Notes: generated by a model not told the origin, from the sequence alone. Shown: positions 7,528 to 16,414, counted from the first letter of the stretch. The stretch: DNA of 64,000 nucleotides from Brevibacillus brevis (GCF_900637055.1 NZ_LR134338.1:4429001-4493000), one strand, 5' to 3'. Numbers and translations: made by a program.

Positions 7528-9309
7528 CTATGTGTCAAGCTTGCGCAAATGAGCGATGATTTCTTTCGCCAGCTTGTCGCCGATCCCTAATTGGCGGAAG
7601 TCTTCGACGGTCGCCTCCCGCATTTTTTTCAACGAGCCAAAATGAGAGAACAACAGCTTGCGTCGCTTCTCACCGATACCCGGGATCTCATCCAACTGCG
7701 AGGAGAGCATCGTTTTCGTCCGGGATTGTCTGTGGAATGTAATAACAAAACGGTGGACTTCATCTTGGATGCGCTGCAACAAATAAAACTCATAGCTATC
7801 CCGTCTAAGATTCACAGGCTCTGGCGGATCTCCGTACATGAGCTGAGCGGTGCGGTGCTTCTCGTCCTTCGCGAGTCCACAGACGGGAATATAGAGGCCC
7901 AGCTCGTTTTCCAGCACGTCCATAGCCGCACTGATTTGGCCCTTCCCACCATCGATCACAATCAGGTCAGGCATCGGCTGGTTTTCTTTCAGCAGGCGAG
8001 AGTAACGACGACGAACCACTTCGCGCATGGAGCCGTAATCATCTGGCCCCTCGACGGTTTTGATCTTGAATTTGCGGTATTCCTTTTTGTCAGGGCGCCC
8101 GTCTGTAAACACAATCATCGCAGACACAGGCTCGGTTCCCTGAATGTTGGAGTTGTCAAACGCTTCAATTCGATGAGGAACCGGAATCCCTAAAATGTGA
8201 CCAAGATTGTGTACCGCTTGGACTGTACGAGCATCGTCCTTGGACATCAGCGCGAACTTCTCCTGCAAAGCAATACGGGCGTTCTCGGAAGCCATCTTCA
8301 CGAGCTCATGCTTTTTGCCTCTTTTCGGAGCATGGACTTTGATGCCCAGCCATTCACTCAACAATTCCGGTTCACTTTCTTGCGGGAGCAAAACTTCTTT
8401 TGGCAGCGCATTTTGCTTGTCGTAGTAGAACTGGCTCACATATGACATAAAGTCTTCGGTTTCGCTGCCATAGTATGGAAAGGAAGTCGTCTGACGCTCG
8501 ATCATCTTCCCTTTTCGCATATAGAACACCTGAATGCACATCCAGCCTTTTTCCACAGCGAACCCGATAATGTCGCGGTCTACCGTATCGGTGAACGTGA
8601 TCTTCTGCTTCTCCATCACCGCTTCGATGCTCTTGATCTGATCGCGATATTCCTTTGCACGCTCGAACTCCATGTTTTCTGCGGCTTGCAGCATTTTTTC
8701 CGTAAGGGTTTGCTTCATTTCCTCATGACCACCATCGAGGAACCGGCTGATTTCGTCCACCAAACGCTGATTTTCCTCTGCCGATACCTCGTACACACAG
8801 GGCGCAAGACATTGTCCCAAATGGTAGTAAAGACAAACCTGCTTGGGCATATTGCGGCATTTGCGCAACGGATAGAGGCGATCCAGCAGCTTCTTCACCT
8901 CGGAGGCATCTCCGGCATTTGGATACGGACCGAAATACTTGGCTTTATCTTTCAATACCTTACGGGTAATCTCCAGGCGTGGCTGCGCCTCATTCGTAAT
9001 TTTGATGTACGGATACGTCTTGTCGTCGCGGAGCATGACATTGTAACGCGGGTCGTGCTCTTTGATCAGGTTGCACTCGAGGATGAGCGCCTCAATCGCT
9101 GAGGATACCACAATGTACTCAAAGTCCACGATCTCGCTGACCAACAGCTGCGTCTTCCCGTTATGACTGCCTGTAAAATAAGAGCGGACGCGGTTTTTCA
9201 GCACCTTGGCTTTGCCTACGTAAATGATTTCCCCGCTCGCATTTTTCATCAGGTAGCAGCCTGGCTTATCTGGCAGGACGGCCAGTTTATCTTTTAAGGA
9301 GCTGTTCAT
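7528..9309 (-). CDS. uvrC: Excinuclease ABC subunit C (UvrC)
   Basis: 593 residues, full length. It makes both cuts next to DNA lesions in UvrAB-dependent excision repair. The N-terminal GIY-YIG nuclease (residues 15-90) has P-G-C-Y-L-M and I-Y-V-G-K-A-K. A UVR domain lies near 200-240, the RNase H-like second nuclease follows (D-N-S-N-I-Q-G-T near 370), and C-terminal helix-hairpin-helix motifs include I-P-G-I-G-E-K-R-R. A GGGGAGGGAG site precedes ATG 9309. It lies between trxA and lysC as in B. subtilis, but the liv operon has come between it and trxA. Confidence 0.97.
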   Translation of the reverse strand: MNSSLKDKLAVLPDKPGCYLMKNASGEIIYVGKAKVLKNRVRSYFTGSHNGKTQLLVSEIVDFEYIVVSSAIEALILECNLIKEHDPRYNVMLRDDKTYPYIKITNEAQPRLEITRKVLKDKAKYFGPYPNAGDASEVKKLLDRLYPLRKCRNMPKQVCLYYHLGQCLAPCVYEVSAEENQRLVDEISRFLDGGHEEMKQTLTEKMLQAAENMEFERAKEYRDQIKSIEAVMEKQKITFTDTVDRDIIGFAVEKGWMCIQVFYMRKGKMIERQTTSFPYYGSETEDFMSYVSQFYYDKQNALPKEVLLPQESEPELLSEWLGIKVHAPKRGKKHELVKMASENARIALQEKFALMSKDDARTVQAVHNLGHILGIPVPHRIEAFDNSNIQGTEPVSAMIVFTDGRPDKKEYRKFKIKTVEGPDDYGSMREVVRRRYSRLLKENQPMPDLIVIDGGKGQISAAMDVLENELGLYIPVCGLAKDEKHRTAQLMYGDPPEPVNLRRDSYEFYLLQRIQDEVHRFVITFHRQSRTKTMLSSQLDEIPGIGEKRRKLLFSHFGSLKKMREATVEDFRQLGIGDKLAKEIIAHLRKLDT

Positions 9310-9344
9310 GGCTGCTCCCTCCCCTTTCTATATCTGTCTTGCAT

Positions 9345-9596
9345 CTATTTGTTCTTGTGGAATGGCTTTTCCAATACATATAGTTCATCTTCCAAGGAAC
9401 TCATCCGTTCCACCAGCAGCTTCCGGCTGTCTTGCACCCCTTGATTGTAATAGAAGGGACCAAGCTCTTTTGAAAAAAAGGCAATCAACTCTTCCGTTTC
9501 CAAATTGCCAAGTGTCTCCGACCGTTCTTCTTTAAAATAGCGTTGTACTTGATGAACTAGATATTCCATTTGCTCTCTCGTCAATTTGGCTGGCAT
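9345..9596 (-). CDS. DUF2164 family protein
   Basis: 83 residues from ATG 9596 (M-P-A-K-L-T-R-E-Q); an in-frame TTG 27 bases upstream is possible but lacks a ribosome site, whereas GGGAAGG precedes the ATG. The family pattern is clear: Q-R-Y-F-K-E-E-R, then F-F-x-K-E-L-G-P-F-Y-Y-N-Q-G-V-x-D, then a C-terminal helix. Mostly helical, soluble, function unknown. It lies 35 bp upstream of uvrC and may be cotranscribed with it. Confidence 0.8.
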   Translation of the reverse strand: MPAKLTREQMEYLVHQVQRYFKEERSETLGNLETEELIAFFSKELGPFYYNQGVQDSRKLLVERMSSLEDELYVLEKPFHKNK

Positions 9597-9674
9597 CGTA
9601 TCCGGCTTCCTTCCCTTTTTCAACTCAGAAGAGAATATACGTTCTATCCTTCATAGTACCATGGAATGAATACG

Positions 9675-9712
9675 AAAAAAACTGCCGCCTCATTCCATAG
9701 CGACAGTTTTTT
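9675..9712 (-). terminator. Terminator of the liv operon
   Basis: AAAAAACTGCCG and CGACAGTTTTTT pair around a 13-base loop right after livF. The A and T runs make it potentially bidirectional. Confidence 0.8.
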
Positions 9713-9722
9713 ATAGGCAAAC

Positions 9723-10436
9723 CTAGTGCTTGCGACCGCCCAAATACGCTTCTTTTACACGCTCGTCGTTTAACAATGATTCTCCTGTGCCGTCCAATAC
9801 GATTTGCCCTGCCTCCAGTACATACCCGTAATCAGCGATTTTGAGGGCCTGTTTGACATTTTGCTCCACGATGAGGACGGTTGTACCTTCCGCATTGATT
9901 TCTTTGATCACCTTGAAAATGTCCGCCACCACGATGGGAGCCAAGCCCATCGAAGGCTCGTCCAATAGCAACAGCTTCGGTCGAGACATCAATGCGCGAG
10001 CAATGGCTAGCATTTGCTGCTGACCGCCAGACATCGTCCCTCCCAATTGAGAAAGCCGTTCCTTGAGGATGGGGAACCAGGTCATCATCTTCTCCATGTC
10101 TTCCTTGATGCCTTGTGCATCGTTGCGCTGGAATGCGCCCATCTCCAGGTTTTCCAGCACGGTCATCTTCCCGAGGATCGCACGCCCTTCTGGTACCAAA
10201 GCCAGTCCGGCTTTTACAATCTGATGCGGTCTCGAACCCTCTATGCGTTGACCACAAAACGTAATCGTCCCTGCTTCCGGCTTCAGTTGACCTGCGATCG
10301 TGCGCATGGTTGTGGTTTTGCCCGCTCCGTTCGCCCCGATCAGCGAGACGATTTTGCCCTCAGGCACTTCCAGCGTTATGCCACGAATTGCCTTGATTTG
10401 ACCGTAGGAGGTCGTCAAATTTTGTATATTCAGCAT
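9723..10436 (-). CDS. livF: Branched-chain amino-acid ABC transporter ATPase LivF
   Basis: 237 residues. One of two cytoplasmic ATPases driving uptake of leucine, isoleucine and valine. Walker A is G-A-N-G-A-G-K-T-T, the signature is M-S-G-G-Q-Q-Q, and Walker B is L-L-L-L-D-E-P. The start is ATG 10436 after AAGGAGG; it lies one base past the livG stop, suggesting translational coupling. LivF-type identity follows from short length and position after livG. Last gene of livKHMGF. Confidence 0.95.
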   Translation of the reverse strand: MLNIQNLTTSYGQIKAIRGITLEVPEGKIVSLIGANGAGKTTTMRTIAGQLKPEAGTITFCGQRIEGSRPHQIVKAGLALVPEGRAILGKMTVLENLEMGAFQRNDAQGIKEDMEKMMTWFPILKERLSQLGGTMSGGQQQMLAIARALMSRPKLLLLDEPSMGLAPIVVADIFKVIKEINAEGTTVLIVEQNVKQALKIADYGYVLEAGQIVLDGTGESLLNDERVKEAYLGGRKH

Positions 10437-10437
10437 C

Positions 10438-11199
10438 TTATTCGTCCTCCTTGCCGAGGTAGGCTTCAATCACATCTGGATTGTTTTGTACTTCTGCCGG
10501 GGTGCCGTCAGCAATTTTGACTCCAAAGTTGATACATACGACCTTTTCACACAGGTTCATGACCAATCCCATATCATGTTCGACCAACAGGACAGTCGTC
10601 CCGTCATCGCGAATTTTTTTGACCAGCTCCATGAGCGCTTTCGTCTCAGTCTCGATCATTCCGGCAGCAGGCTCGTCCAAAAGCAAGAGTTTTGGCTCAG
10701 TAGCCAGTGCCCGTGCAATCTCCAGACGCCGTTGTTGACCGTAGGCCAGTGTATCCGAGCGGACGTCAGCAATGTCAGACAAGCCTACGAATTCGAGGAG
10801 CTCCTCCGCTTTTTTGGTAACAGCCTTTTCTTCCGCACGTTGTCCCGGCGTTTTCAAAAGGGAAGCCCAGAAGCCTGCCTTCATGCGCGAATGACATCCG
10901 ACCTTCACGTTGTCCAATGCACTCATGTGACCGAAGAGGCGAATATTTTGGAACGTCCTCGCAATCCCCATTTCGGTAATCTTGTTAGGCGCCATTCCAT
11001 TTAGCTTTTGTCCGGCAAAAGAAAAGGTACCCGTCGTTGGTTCGAATATGCCCGTTGCCATGTTAAAAATGGTCGTTTTTCCCGCACCATTCGGACCAAT
11101 CAAGCCGACAATTTCGCCCTCGCCGACAGTAAAAGAAACGTCACGAAGAGCGGTGATGCCGCCAAAGCTTTTTCCTACGTTCGCAAGTTCCAGCAACAT
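10438..11199 (-). CDS. livG: Branched-chain amino-acid ABC transporter ATPase LivG
   Basis: 253 residues. Second ATPase of the transporter. Walker A is G-P-N-G-A-G-K-T-T; the signature is L-A-Y-G-Q-Q-R-R-L-E-I-A-R, the LivG form of the motif. A C-terminal extension with Y-L-G-K matches LivG. The start is ATG 11199 behind AAGGAGGGAG, one base past the livM stop. The longer frame upstream overlaps livM and is not used. Confidence 0.95.
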   Translation of the reverse strand: MLLELANVGKSFGGITALRDVSFTVGEGEIVGLIGPNGAGKTTIFNMATGIFEPTTGTFSFAGQKLNGMAPNKITEMGIARTFQNIRLFGHMSALDNVKVGCHSRMKAGFWASLLKTPGQRAEEKAVTKKAEELLEFVGLSDIADVRSDTLAYGQQRRLEIARALATEPKLLLLDEPAAGMIETETKALMELVKKIRDDGTTVLLVEHDMGLVMNLCEKVVCINFGVKIADGTPAEVQNNPDVIEAYLGKEDE

Positions 11200-11200
11200 C

Positions 11201-12163
11201 CTACACTCCCTCCTTCGCTTCCTTGTCCGATGACTTGCCCCGACGACGCTTGAACAGCTTTTGGAACGTATCGGCACCGATCAAGCCATGCGGGCGGAAC
11301 GCCATTACACCGACCATGATCAAACCGTACATGAGCATTTTGTACTCGGCTAAACCACGCAGCACCTCCGGCAGTGCTGTCAAAACCAAGGCCCCGAACA
11401 GCGGACCCCAAACCACTTCACTGCCGCCGATCACGGCATAAGACAGAATCTCTACGACTTTATGATAGTTAAAATCATCTGGCGTAATAGTCGTCGTAAT
11501 GTGGGCGAACAATCCTCCGCACACCCCTGCCAAAATCGAACCGATGACAAAAGCAAGCATCTTATAATAGTTGACTTGCAGTCCCATTGCCCGCGCTGCC
11601 GTTTCATCTGCTTTGATCGCTTCAAAAGCACGTCCCAGACGCGAACGGTTCAGACGCAGCGTCAGGAAAAGAACAAAGGCAAACAGGAGCAGCATGAACA
11701 CAAAGGTCGATAATGACTTCATTTGCATGACCGAAATGCCAAAGGTTTGTGCTTTTAACCCCATAGCTTTTTCAAAATCGTACAAGTAATTGCCAATCGA
11801 TTGAAGTCCGGTCAGCCCCAGTGCACCGTTCGTAATCTCCATATTGAGAAAAATAACGCGAATCACTTCTCCAAAGCCAAGCGTAGCAATTGCCAGGTAC
11901 AAGCCGTGAAGCTTCAATGTCGGAGCACCGATCAAGAGTGCAATCAGCCCTGCCGCCAGTCCTCCGATTATGATGGCGATAAATAGCGGCATGTCCGCTT
12001 GCTTCGTCAAAATACTCGCTGTAAAAGCACCAATGCTCATAAAGCCCGCATGTCCCAAAGAAAGCTGACCCGTCGAGAGCGTAATGTAAATACTGATCGC
12101 CAAAATACTGTTTAACAAAATAAAAGTAAGTACCTGTAAGTTATATGGATTGAGAATGTCCAA
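11201..12163 (-). CDS. livM: Branched-chain amino-acid ABC transporter permease LivM
   Basis: 320 residues with about nine membrane helices. The G-Q-L-S-L-G-H-A-G-F-M-S-I-G motif near residue 33 is characteristic of LivM. No ATG fits; a TTG at 12163 lies 8 bases after AAGGGAGG and 14 bases after the livH stop, so TTG is the likely start. The C-terminal tail is short and basic (K-L-F-K-R-R-R-G-K). It forms the membrane channel with LivH. Confidence 0.93.
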   Translation of the reverse strand: MDILNPYNLQVLTFILLNSILAISIYITLSTGQLSLGHAGFMSIGAFTASILTKQADMPLFIAIIIGGLAAGLIALLIGAPTLKLHGLYLAIATLGFGEVIRVIFLNMEITNGALGLTGLQSIGNYLYDFEKAMGLKAQTFGISVMQMKSLSTFVFMLLLFAFVLFLTLRLNRSRLGRAFEAIKADETAARAMGLQVNYYKMLAFVIGSILAGVCGGLFAHITTTITPDDFNYHKVVEILSYAVIGGSEVVWGPLFGALVLTALPEVLRGLAEYKMLMYGLIMVGVMAFRPHGLIGADTFQKLFKRRRGKSSDKEAKEGV

Positions 12164-12177
12164 TATCTGCACCTCCC

Positions 12178-13044
12178 TTACGCTTTGCGTCCAAATAGTC
12201 CTTCCGGCTTCAAGAGCAAAATGAGAATGATCAAGCCAAAAGCAACCGCATCCCGATACGACGAGTCTCCGTACGCGACGGTAAACACCTCGATAATCCC
12301 GAGCAATACGCCACACACCATGGCTCCCGGAATGCTGCCTACTCCGCCTAAAATCAAAACGGCCAAACCTTTGAAGCCAAGCGTCATTCCCATCGTCGGA
12401 ATGAGAGCGGAGTATGCCATCCCGATCAATATGCCGGCGACGCCTCCCAGTGCCGAAGCAAGCATGACAGTAACAACAATGACCATATTCGTGTTAATCC
12501 CCAAAATATTTGCCGTATCCGTATTTTCAGCCGTCGCGCGAATGGCTTTTCCCATTTTCGTTTTTTGAATCCAAAAATGCAGGACGAACATCAGCAACAC
12601 AGAAATCCCCAAAATAACGAGATCGACGCTGCGAATTTGAATGAGCCCCAAGTCAAAAGTGGTATCCCCAAAGGATTGCGGGAACGCACGGGAGTCAGCA
12701 CCGAAAAACTTGTGCATGGCTTCCTCCATCAAAATGGCAAATCCGATCGTACTAATCAAAGATGCCAGATGGGGTACATTTTTTTTGCGAAGTGGACGAA
12801 GCGCTGTGTACTCCAACACAAGACCCAAAATGGCCGATATCACGACCGCTACGATCAGCGCTACCCCTAAAGGCATATTCAGGCTGGTCATCAATACCAA
12901 GCCAACCAGTGATCCAAAAATAAAAATTTGGCCGTGTGCCATATTAATGATTCCCAAGACACCAAAAATGAGCGTATAGCCCAATGCAATCAATGAATAA
13001 GTGCTACCAACTGTCAAACCGTTGACTAATTGCTGCCAAAACAA
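12178..13044 (-). CDS. livH: Branched-chain amino-acid ABC transporter permease LivH
   Basis: 288 residues, about eight membrane helices. The N-terminal block L-V-N-G-L-T-V-G-S-T-Y-S-L-I-A-L-G-Y and G-I-I-N-M-A-H-G are typical of LivH. The start is uncertain: a TTG at 13044 has GTGAGG 8 bases upstream, whereas a GTG at 13053 (M-R-H-L) has no site of its own. It follows livK after a 147-bp gap with two hairpins. Confidence 0.92.
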   Translation of the reverse strand: MFWQQLVNGLTVGSTYSLIALGYTLIFGVLGIINMAHGQIFIFGSLVGLVLMTSLNMPLGVALIVAVVISAILGLVLEYTALRPLRKKNVPHLASLISTIGFAILMEEAMHKFFGADSRAFPQSFGDTTFDLGLIQIRSVDLVILGISVLLMFVLHFWIQKTKMGKAIRATAENTDTANILGINTNMVIVVTVMLASALGGVAGILIGMAYSALIPTMGMTLGFKGLAVLILGGVGSIPGAMVCGVLLGIIEVFTVAYGDSSYRDAVAFGLIILILLLKPEGLFGRKA

Positions 13045-13090
13045 ATGCCTCACCTCACTGTTAAGTGGTTAACATCCAACGATGATTGCG

Positions 13091-13152
13091 TTATTCTCGC
13101 TGGATCAGCAAGCGAAGAACATGATCGGGTACTTTCTGATCCAGCGAGATAA
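13091..13152. repeat. Inverted repeat in the livK-livH gap
   Basis: TTATTCTCGCTGGATCAG (13091-13108) pairs with 13136-13152 over 17 bp with one bulged base; loop of 27 bases. It follows the livK terminator on the minus strand. Such stems often stabilise the upstream binding-protein mRNA or block downstream read-through. Confidence 0.6.
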
Positions 13153-13157
13153 CGATA

Positions 13158-13185
13158 GAAAAAGAAGCCCGGAGCGACCCCGGGC
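13158..13185 (-). terminator. Terminator-like hairpin after livK
   Basis: Minus-strand GCCCGG, 7-base loop, CCGGGC, then TTCTTTTTC, seven bases after the livK stop. A partial terminator here would make the binding protein more abundant than the membrane parts. Confidence 0.75.
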
Positions 13186-13191
13186 ACAATC

Positions 13192-14376
13192 CTATTCAAA
13201 CGGGACGAATTTGCCTTCTTTTGCGACTACGACAACCGCATCACCAATCGGATTGCGTTTCTCGTCAAAAGACAGTTTGCCGGATACACCTGTGAAGTCT
13301 TTCAGCTGAGCCAATTGTCCGCGCAACTCTTCGCGTTCTGCTTTTCCTGCGGCAAGCAGTGACTGCGACATGATATACAGCGAGTCGTATGCTTGGGCAG
13401 CAAACTGGTCAGGCTTTTTGTTGTATTTGGCTTCGAATGCTTTTACGAAGGCTTGTACTTTTTCATCTTTCTTTTCAGGGCTGAATGGAGTTGCAACGAT
13501 CAAGCCCTCAGCAGCTGGACCAGCAATTTCAAAAACTTTCGGATTATTGAAACCATTGCCACCAAGAATGGTCCCTGTAAAGCCCAACTCACGTGCTTTT
13601 TTCACAACCATGGAGCCTTCTTTGTACAAGGCGGACACTAGCAAAGCGTCTGGGTTTGTTTGCTTCAGCTTGGTCAATTGTGCCGAGAAATCCACATCGC
13701 CATTTGCGAAAGTCGCTTCACCGGTAATCTCCAAGCCCAGCTTTTCAGCGGTTGCTTTCATGACCTTGTAACCATTTACGGAGAAGTCATCGTTAGAAGC
13801 ATGGATAAGTGCTACTTTTTTCAAGCCATTTTTCTCCACGGCTGCTTTCATAGCTGTCGGAATCGCAATGGATTCAGGCAAAGAATTGCGGAACACGTAC
13901 TCCCCGATATCATTGATCCCTTCTGACGTGTTGGAGATACCAAAAATCGGAGTTTCCGCCTCGTTTGCAACTGGTCCTGCAGCAAACATTTCTCCGGAAA
14001 GTGTCGGTCCGATGATCGCCACGACATTATCCTGATTAATCAGTTTATTTACCGCATTAATCGCGCCTTCTTTTTCTCCGGCGGAGTCTTCAAACTTCAG
14101 TTCGATCTTGAGCTTGCCTTTGTTTGCTTCATTCAGCTCGCCCAACGCCAACTCCAATCCTGCTTTTTGTGCTTCTCCATAGGCTGCGCCAGATCCTGAG
14201 AGGAAACCAACCACACCGATTTTCGCTTGAATCTCTTGGCCGTCGGTGCTAGCTGCTGGCCCAGAGCCACCCTCGCCTGCGGCAGGAGCACTTGTATTTC
14301 CGCTCGAACATCCGACCATCAATACCGCCCCTAGCGAGATGGCCGCCAGCGAGCGCATCAAATGAAATCCCTTCAT
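13192..14376 (-). CDS. livK: Branched-chain amino-acid binding lipoprotein LivK
   Basis: 394 residues. A lipoprotein signal peptide ends in L-M-V-G-C-S-S with Cys23 as the lipidated residue, so the protein is tethered outside the membrane. A low-complexity linker (about 24-48) precedes a type I periplasmic-binding fold (Peripla_BP_6): I-G-V-V-G-F-L-S-G-S-G-A and I-G-P-T-L-S-G-E-M. A GAGGGGGC site precedes ATG 14376. First gene of livKHMGF; a FadR-like palindrome lies 100 bp upstream. Confidence 0.95.
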   Translation of the reverse strand: MKGFHLMRSLAAISLGAVLMVGCSSGNTSAPAAGEGGSGPAASTDGQEIQAKIGVVGFLSGSGAAYGEAQKAGLELALGELNEANKGKLKIELKFEDSAGEKEGAINAVNKLINQDNVVAIIGPTLSGEMFAAGPVANEAETPIFGISNTSEGINDIGEYVFRNSLPESIAIPTAMKAAVEKNGLKKVALIHASNDDFSVNGYKVMKATAEKLGLEITGEATFANGDVDFSAQLTKLKQTNPDALLVSALYKEGSMVVKKARELGFTGTILGGNGFNNPKVFEIAGPAAEGLIVATPFSPEKKDEKVQAFVKAFEAKYNKKPDQFAAQAYDSLYIMSQSLLAAGKAEREELRGQLAQLKDFTGVSGKLSFDEKRNPIGDAVVVVAKEGKFVPFE

Positions 14377-14475
14377 TAAAAAAGCCCCCTCTATTTTCGA
14401 AATAAATTGAATATATGAAGTTTAATCAAAGTATTCTAAAAACGCAATTATTTTCGCTCAAGTAAACTTAATTTT

Positions 14476-14493
14476 TTGACAAACGATCGCTCA
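14476..14493. promoter_or_regulatory. FadR-like operator upstream of livK
   Basis: Read on the minus strand, TGAGCGATCGTTTGTCAA shares TGA--GATC--T---TCA with the perfect FadR-type palindrome before fadR (18753-18770) and TGAGCGATCG with the site before fadB. It lies 100 bp before livK. One half is degenerate, so binding is inferred. Confidence 0.4.
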
Positions 14494-14513
14494 GAATTCT
14501 GTATTAAACATAG

Positions 14514-14541
14514 AAAAAAGCGGCATATTGCTATGCCGCTT
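14514..14541 (-). terminator. Terminator of trxA
   Basis: AGCGGCATA and TATGCCGCT pair perfectly around a 4-base loop, followed by six T on the minus strand, 17 bases after the trxA stop. Confidence 0.92.
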
Positions 14542-14558
14542 CACTCGTTGCTATATGA

Positions 14559-14876
14559 TTACAGATGTTTGCCTACAGTTGCCATGAGTGCTTCTTTTGG
14601 TTGGAAGCCAATTACTTTGTCAACTGGTTGACCGTCTTTGAATACGATCAGCGTTGGGATGGACATTACACCAAAACGACCAGCAGAATCTGGGTTGTCA
14701 TCCACGTTTACTTTGACGATTTTGAGCTGGGAGCCCACTTCACCGTCGATTTGCTCCAGTACAGGAGCGATCATTTTGCAAGGGCCGCACCATGGAGCCC
14801 AGAAGTCAACCAGGACTGTACCGCCTTGCTCTACTTCCTGGGAAAAGTTTTGATCGGTAGCATTTACAATTGCCAT
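14559..14876 (-). CDS. trxA: Thioredoxin
   Basis: 105 residues. Small cytoplasmic disulfide reductase with the active site W-A-P-W-C-G-P-C-K (Cys30, Cys33) and the cis-proline loop S-I-P-T. An AAGGAGG site precedes ATG 14876, and a promoter lies at 14931-14959. It sits after etfA and before uvrC as in B. subtilis. Confidence 0.97.
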   Translation of the reverse strand: MAIVNATDQNFSQEVEQGGTVLVDFWAPWCGPCKMIAPVLEQIDGEVGSQLKIVKVNVDDNPDSAGRFGVMSIPTLIVFKDGQPVDKVIGFQPKEALMATVGKHL

Positions 14877-14930
14877 GAGAAGTTACCTCCTTGAATTTCA
14901 ATTGCTAAATAAAGGTTCCTAACGGTTATC

Positions 14931-14959
14931 AGTATATCATTCAAACACCAAATTGACTA
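14931..14959 (-). promoter_or_regulatory. SigA-type promoter of trxA
   Basis: Minus-strand TAGTCA (14959-14954), 17 bases, TATACT (14936-14931), 55 bases before the start codon. The -10 is good, the -35 moderate. Confidence 0.5.
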
Positions 14960-15017
14960 CGCCGCTCCACACTTTGCCCTGCACTTCTCGCTTTAGTCTG
15001 TCCAGTCTGGCCGTACC

Positions 15018-15326
15018 TTATTGCCCCACTTGTTTTAGCCGGTTGATCTCCCGTTCGTGGTCACTAACTTTCCGATGCAGCAGATCAAGGTCTGCATCAA
15101 TATGTTTATTTTGGCGTTCCAATCTGTCTAATCGGCGGGTAGCGTCATCGCGGAATTCGTACATTTCATCACGAAACGCATGCATCTCATCACGAAACGT
15201 GTACATCTCATCACGAAACGCGTACATCTCTTTCTTAAACTCACGCAGCTCCTGCTGTGTCTCTTTTACAAGCCGATTATTCTCCGCCACCATGTGTATC
15301 AGTTGTTGCAAAAGCTCCTCGCTCAT
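15018..15326 (-). CDS. Small coiled-coil protein with heptad repeats
   Basis: 102 residues from ATG 15326, eight bases after GGAGAGG. No known family was recognised. Residues 33-60 are four tandem heptads, E-M-Y-A-F-R-D, E-M-Y-T-F-R-D, E-M-H-A-F-R-D and E-M-Y-E-F-R-D; charged helix covers the rest, so nearly the whole protein should form a coiled coil. The heptads are encoded by a 21-bp tandem repeat (about 15147-15232) whose copy number could vary. No signal peptide or membrane segment. It lies between etfA and trxA. Confidence 0.7.
   Translation of the reverse strand: MSEELLQQLIHMVAENNRLVKETQQELREFKKEMYAFRDEMYTFRDEMHAFRDEMYEFRDDATRRLDRLERQNKHIDADLDLLHRKVSDHEREINRLKQVGQ
15147..15232. repeat. 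21-bp tandem repeat inside the coiled-coil gene
   Basis: About four direct copies of a unit related to CATCTCATCACGAAACGCGTA, in frame with the heptads of the gene at 15018-15326. Units differ at a few positions. Confidence 0.8.
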
Positions 15327-15391
15327 CCCGATCACCTCTCCTTACTGCCTATTATACCAAGCAAGGAAAGCATAAAGTAAGCCTTGCGGAC

Positions 15392-15419
15392 AAAAAAAGC
15401 GCCCCAAAAGGAGCGCCTT
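15392..15419 (-). terminator. Terminator of etfA
   Basis: AGCGCCCC and GGAGCGCC fold around AAAA, with seven T following on the minus strand, 16 bases after the etfA stop. Confidence 0.88.
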
Positions 15420-15434
15420 GTTACCGTTTATCTG

Positions 15435-16394
15435 TTATACCAACACTTTTTTAAACTCAGCCGTCAGCAATGGCAGCACTTCGAACAGGTCACCTACAAT
15501 ACCGTAATCAGCCACTTGGAAGATTGGCGCTTCCGGATCTTTATTGATGGCAACAATGACTTTCGAGCTGGACATACCAGCCAAGTGCTGAATCGCTCCC
15601 GAAATTCCGCATGCGATATACAGATCAGGTGTAACAACCTTACCTGTCTGTCCGATCTGCATGGAGTAATCGCAATAGTCTGCGTCGCAAGCGCCACGAG
15701 ATGCACCAACAGCTGCACCGAGTACTTCCGCCAGATCGTACAACGGCTGGAAGCCTTCTGCACTCTTCACGCCACGTCCACCGGATATCACGACTTTTGC
15801 TTCGGAAAGGTCTACTTTGCCGCTTGTTTTTCTTACAACATCTTTTACGATCGTGCGCAAATCCTTGATATCCAATTCAACTGGTACCACCACTGCCGTT
15901 TTCGAAGGGTCAGCAGCACCGATGGCAATGTTGTTTGGACGAATCGTAATAAAGGTTGTTCCATCAACAAATTTGCGTGTTTGCGTCGCTTTTCCTGCAT
16001 AGATCGGGCGAACAAATACTGGGCCCGCTTCTACACTTGTTACGTCCGAAACCAGACCGTAACCTAGTCTCGCTGCTACGCGAGGTGCGATGTCACGACC
16101 GATCGCGGTGTGACCCAAAACAACTGCATCTGGAGAAGCCAGCTCAATCAATTGCGTGAGTGCCTGCACATATGCATCTGGCGTGTACTGTGCCAAAGCT
16201 GTATGATCAGCCGTATACACCGTGCTCGCACCATGCTGACCCAATGTCACTGCATGCGTTGCTGCGTCTGCTCCGAATACACCTGCTACAATTTCGCCGC
16301 CCTCAGCCAATGCTTGTGCTGCAGTCAATGCTTCTAGCGACACGTTGCGAAGTTGTCCGTCACGTACTTCTGCCAATACAAGTACTTTTTTCAT
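15435..16394 (-). CDS. etfA: Electron transfer flavoprotein alpha subunit
   Basis: 319 residues. With EtfB it accepts electrons from acyl-CoA dehydrogenases. The N-terminal domain begins K-K-V-L-V-L-A-E; the C-terminal FAD domain has S-G-G-R-G-V-K-S, S-M-Q-I-G-Q-T-G-K and Y-I-A-C-G-I-S-G-A-I-Q-H, all EtfA signatures. Downstream of etfB by 20 bp and ending in a strong terminator, it closes the fadR-fadB-etfB-etfA block. Confidence 0.97.
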   Translation of the reverse strand: MKKVLVLAEVRDGQLRNVSLEALTAAQALAEGGEIVAGVFGADAATHAVTLGQHGASTVYTADHTALAQYTPDAYVQALTQLIELASPDAVVLGHTAIGRDIAPRVAARLGYGLVSDVTSVEAGPVFVRPIYAGKATQTRKFVDGTTFITIRPNNIAIGAADPSKTAVVVPVELDIKDLRTIVKDVVRKTSGKVDLSEAKVVISGGRGVKSAEGFQPLYDLAEVLGAAVGASRGACDADYCDYSMQIGQTGKVVTPDLYIACGISGAIQHLAGMSSSKVIVAINKDPEAPIFQVADYGIVGDLFEVLPLLTAEFKKVLV

Positions 16395-16414
16395 GGATAT
16401 CCTCTCCCTCTCGC

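Noticed and set aside
15147..15232. Direct repeats considered as a CRISPR array
   Set aside because: Repeats are contiguous 21-bp units without spacers and encode heptads in frame.
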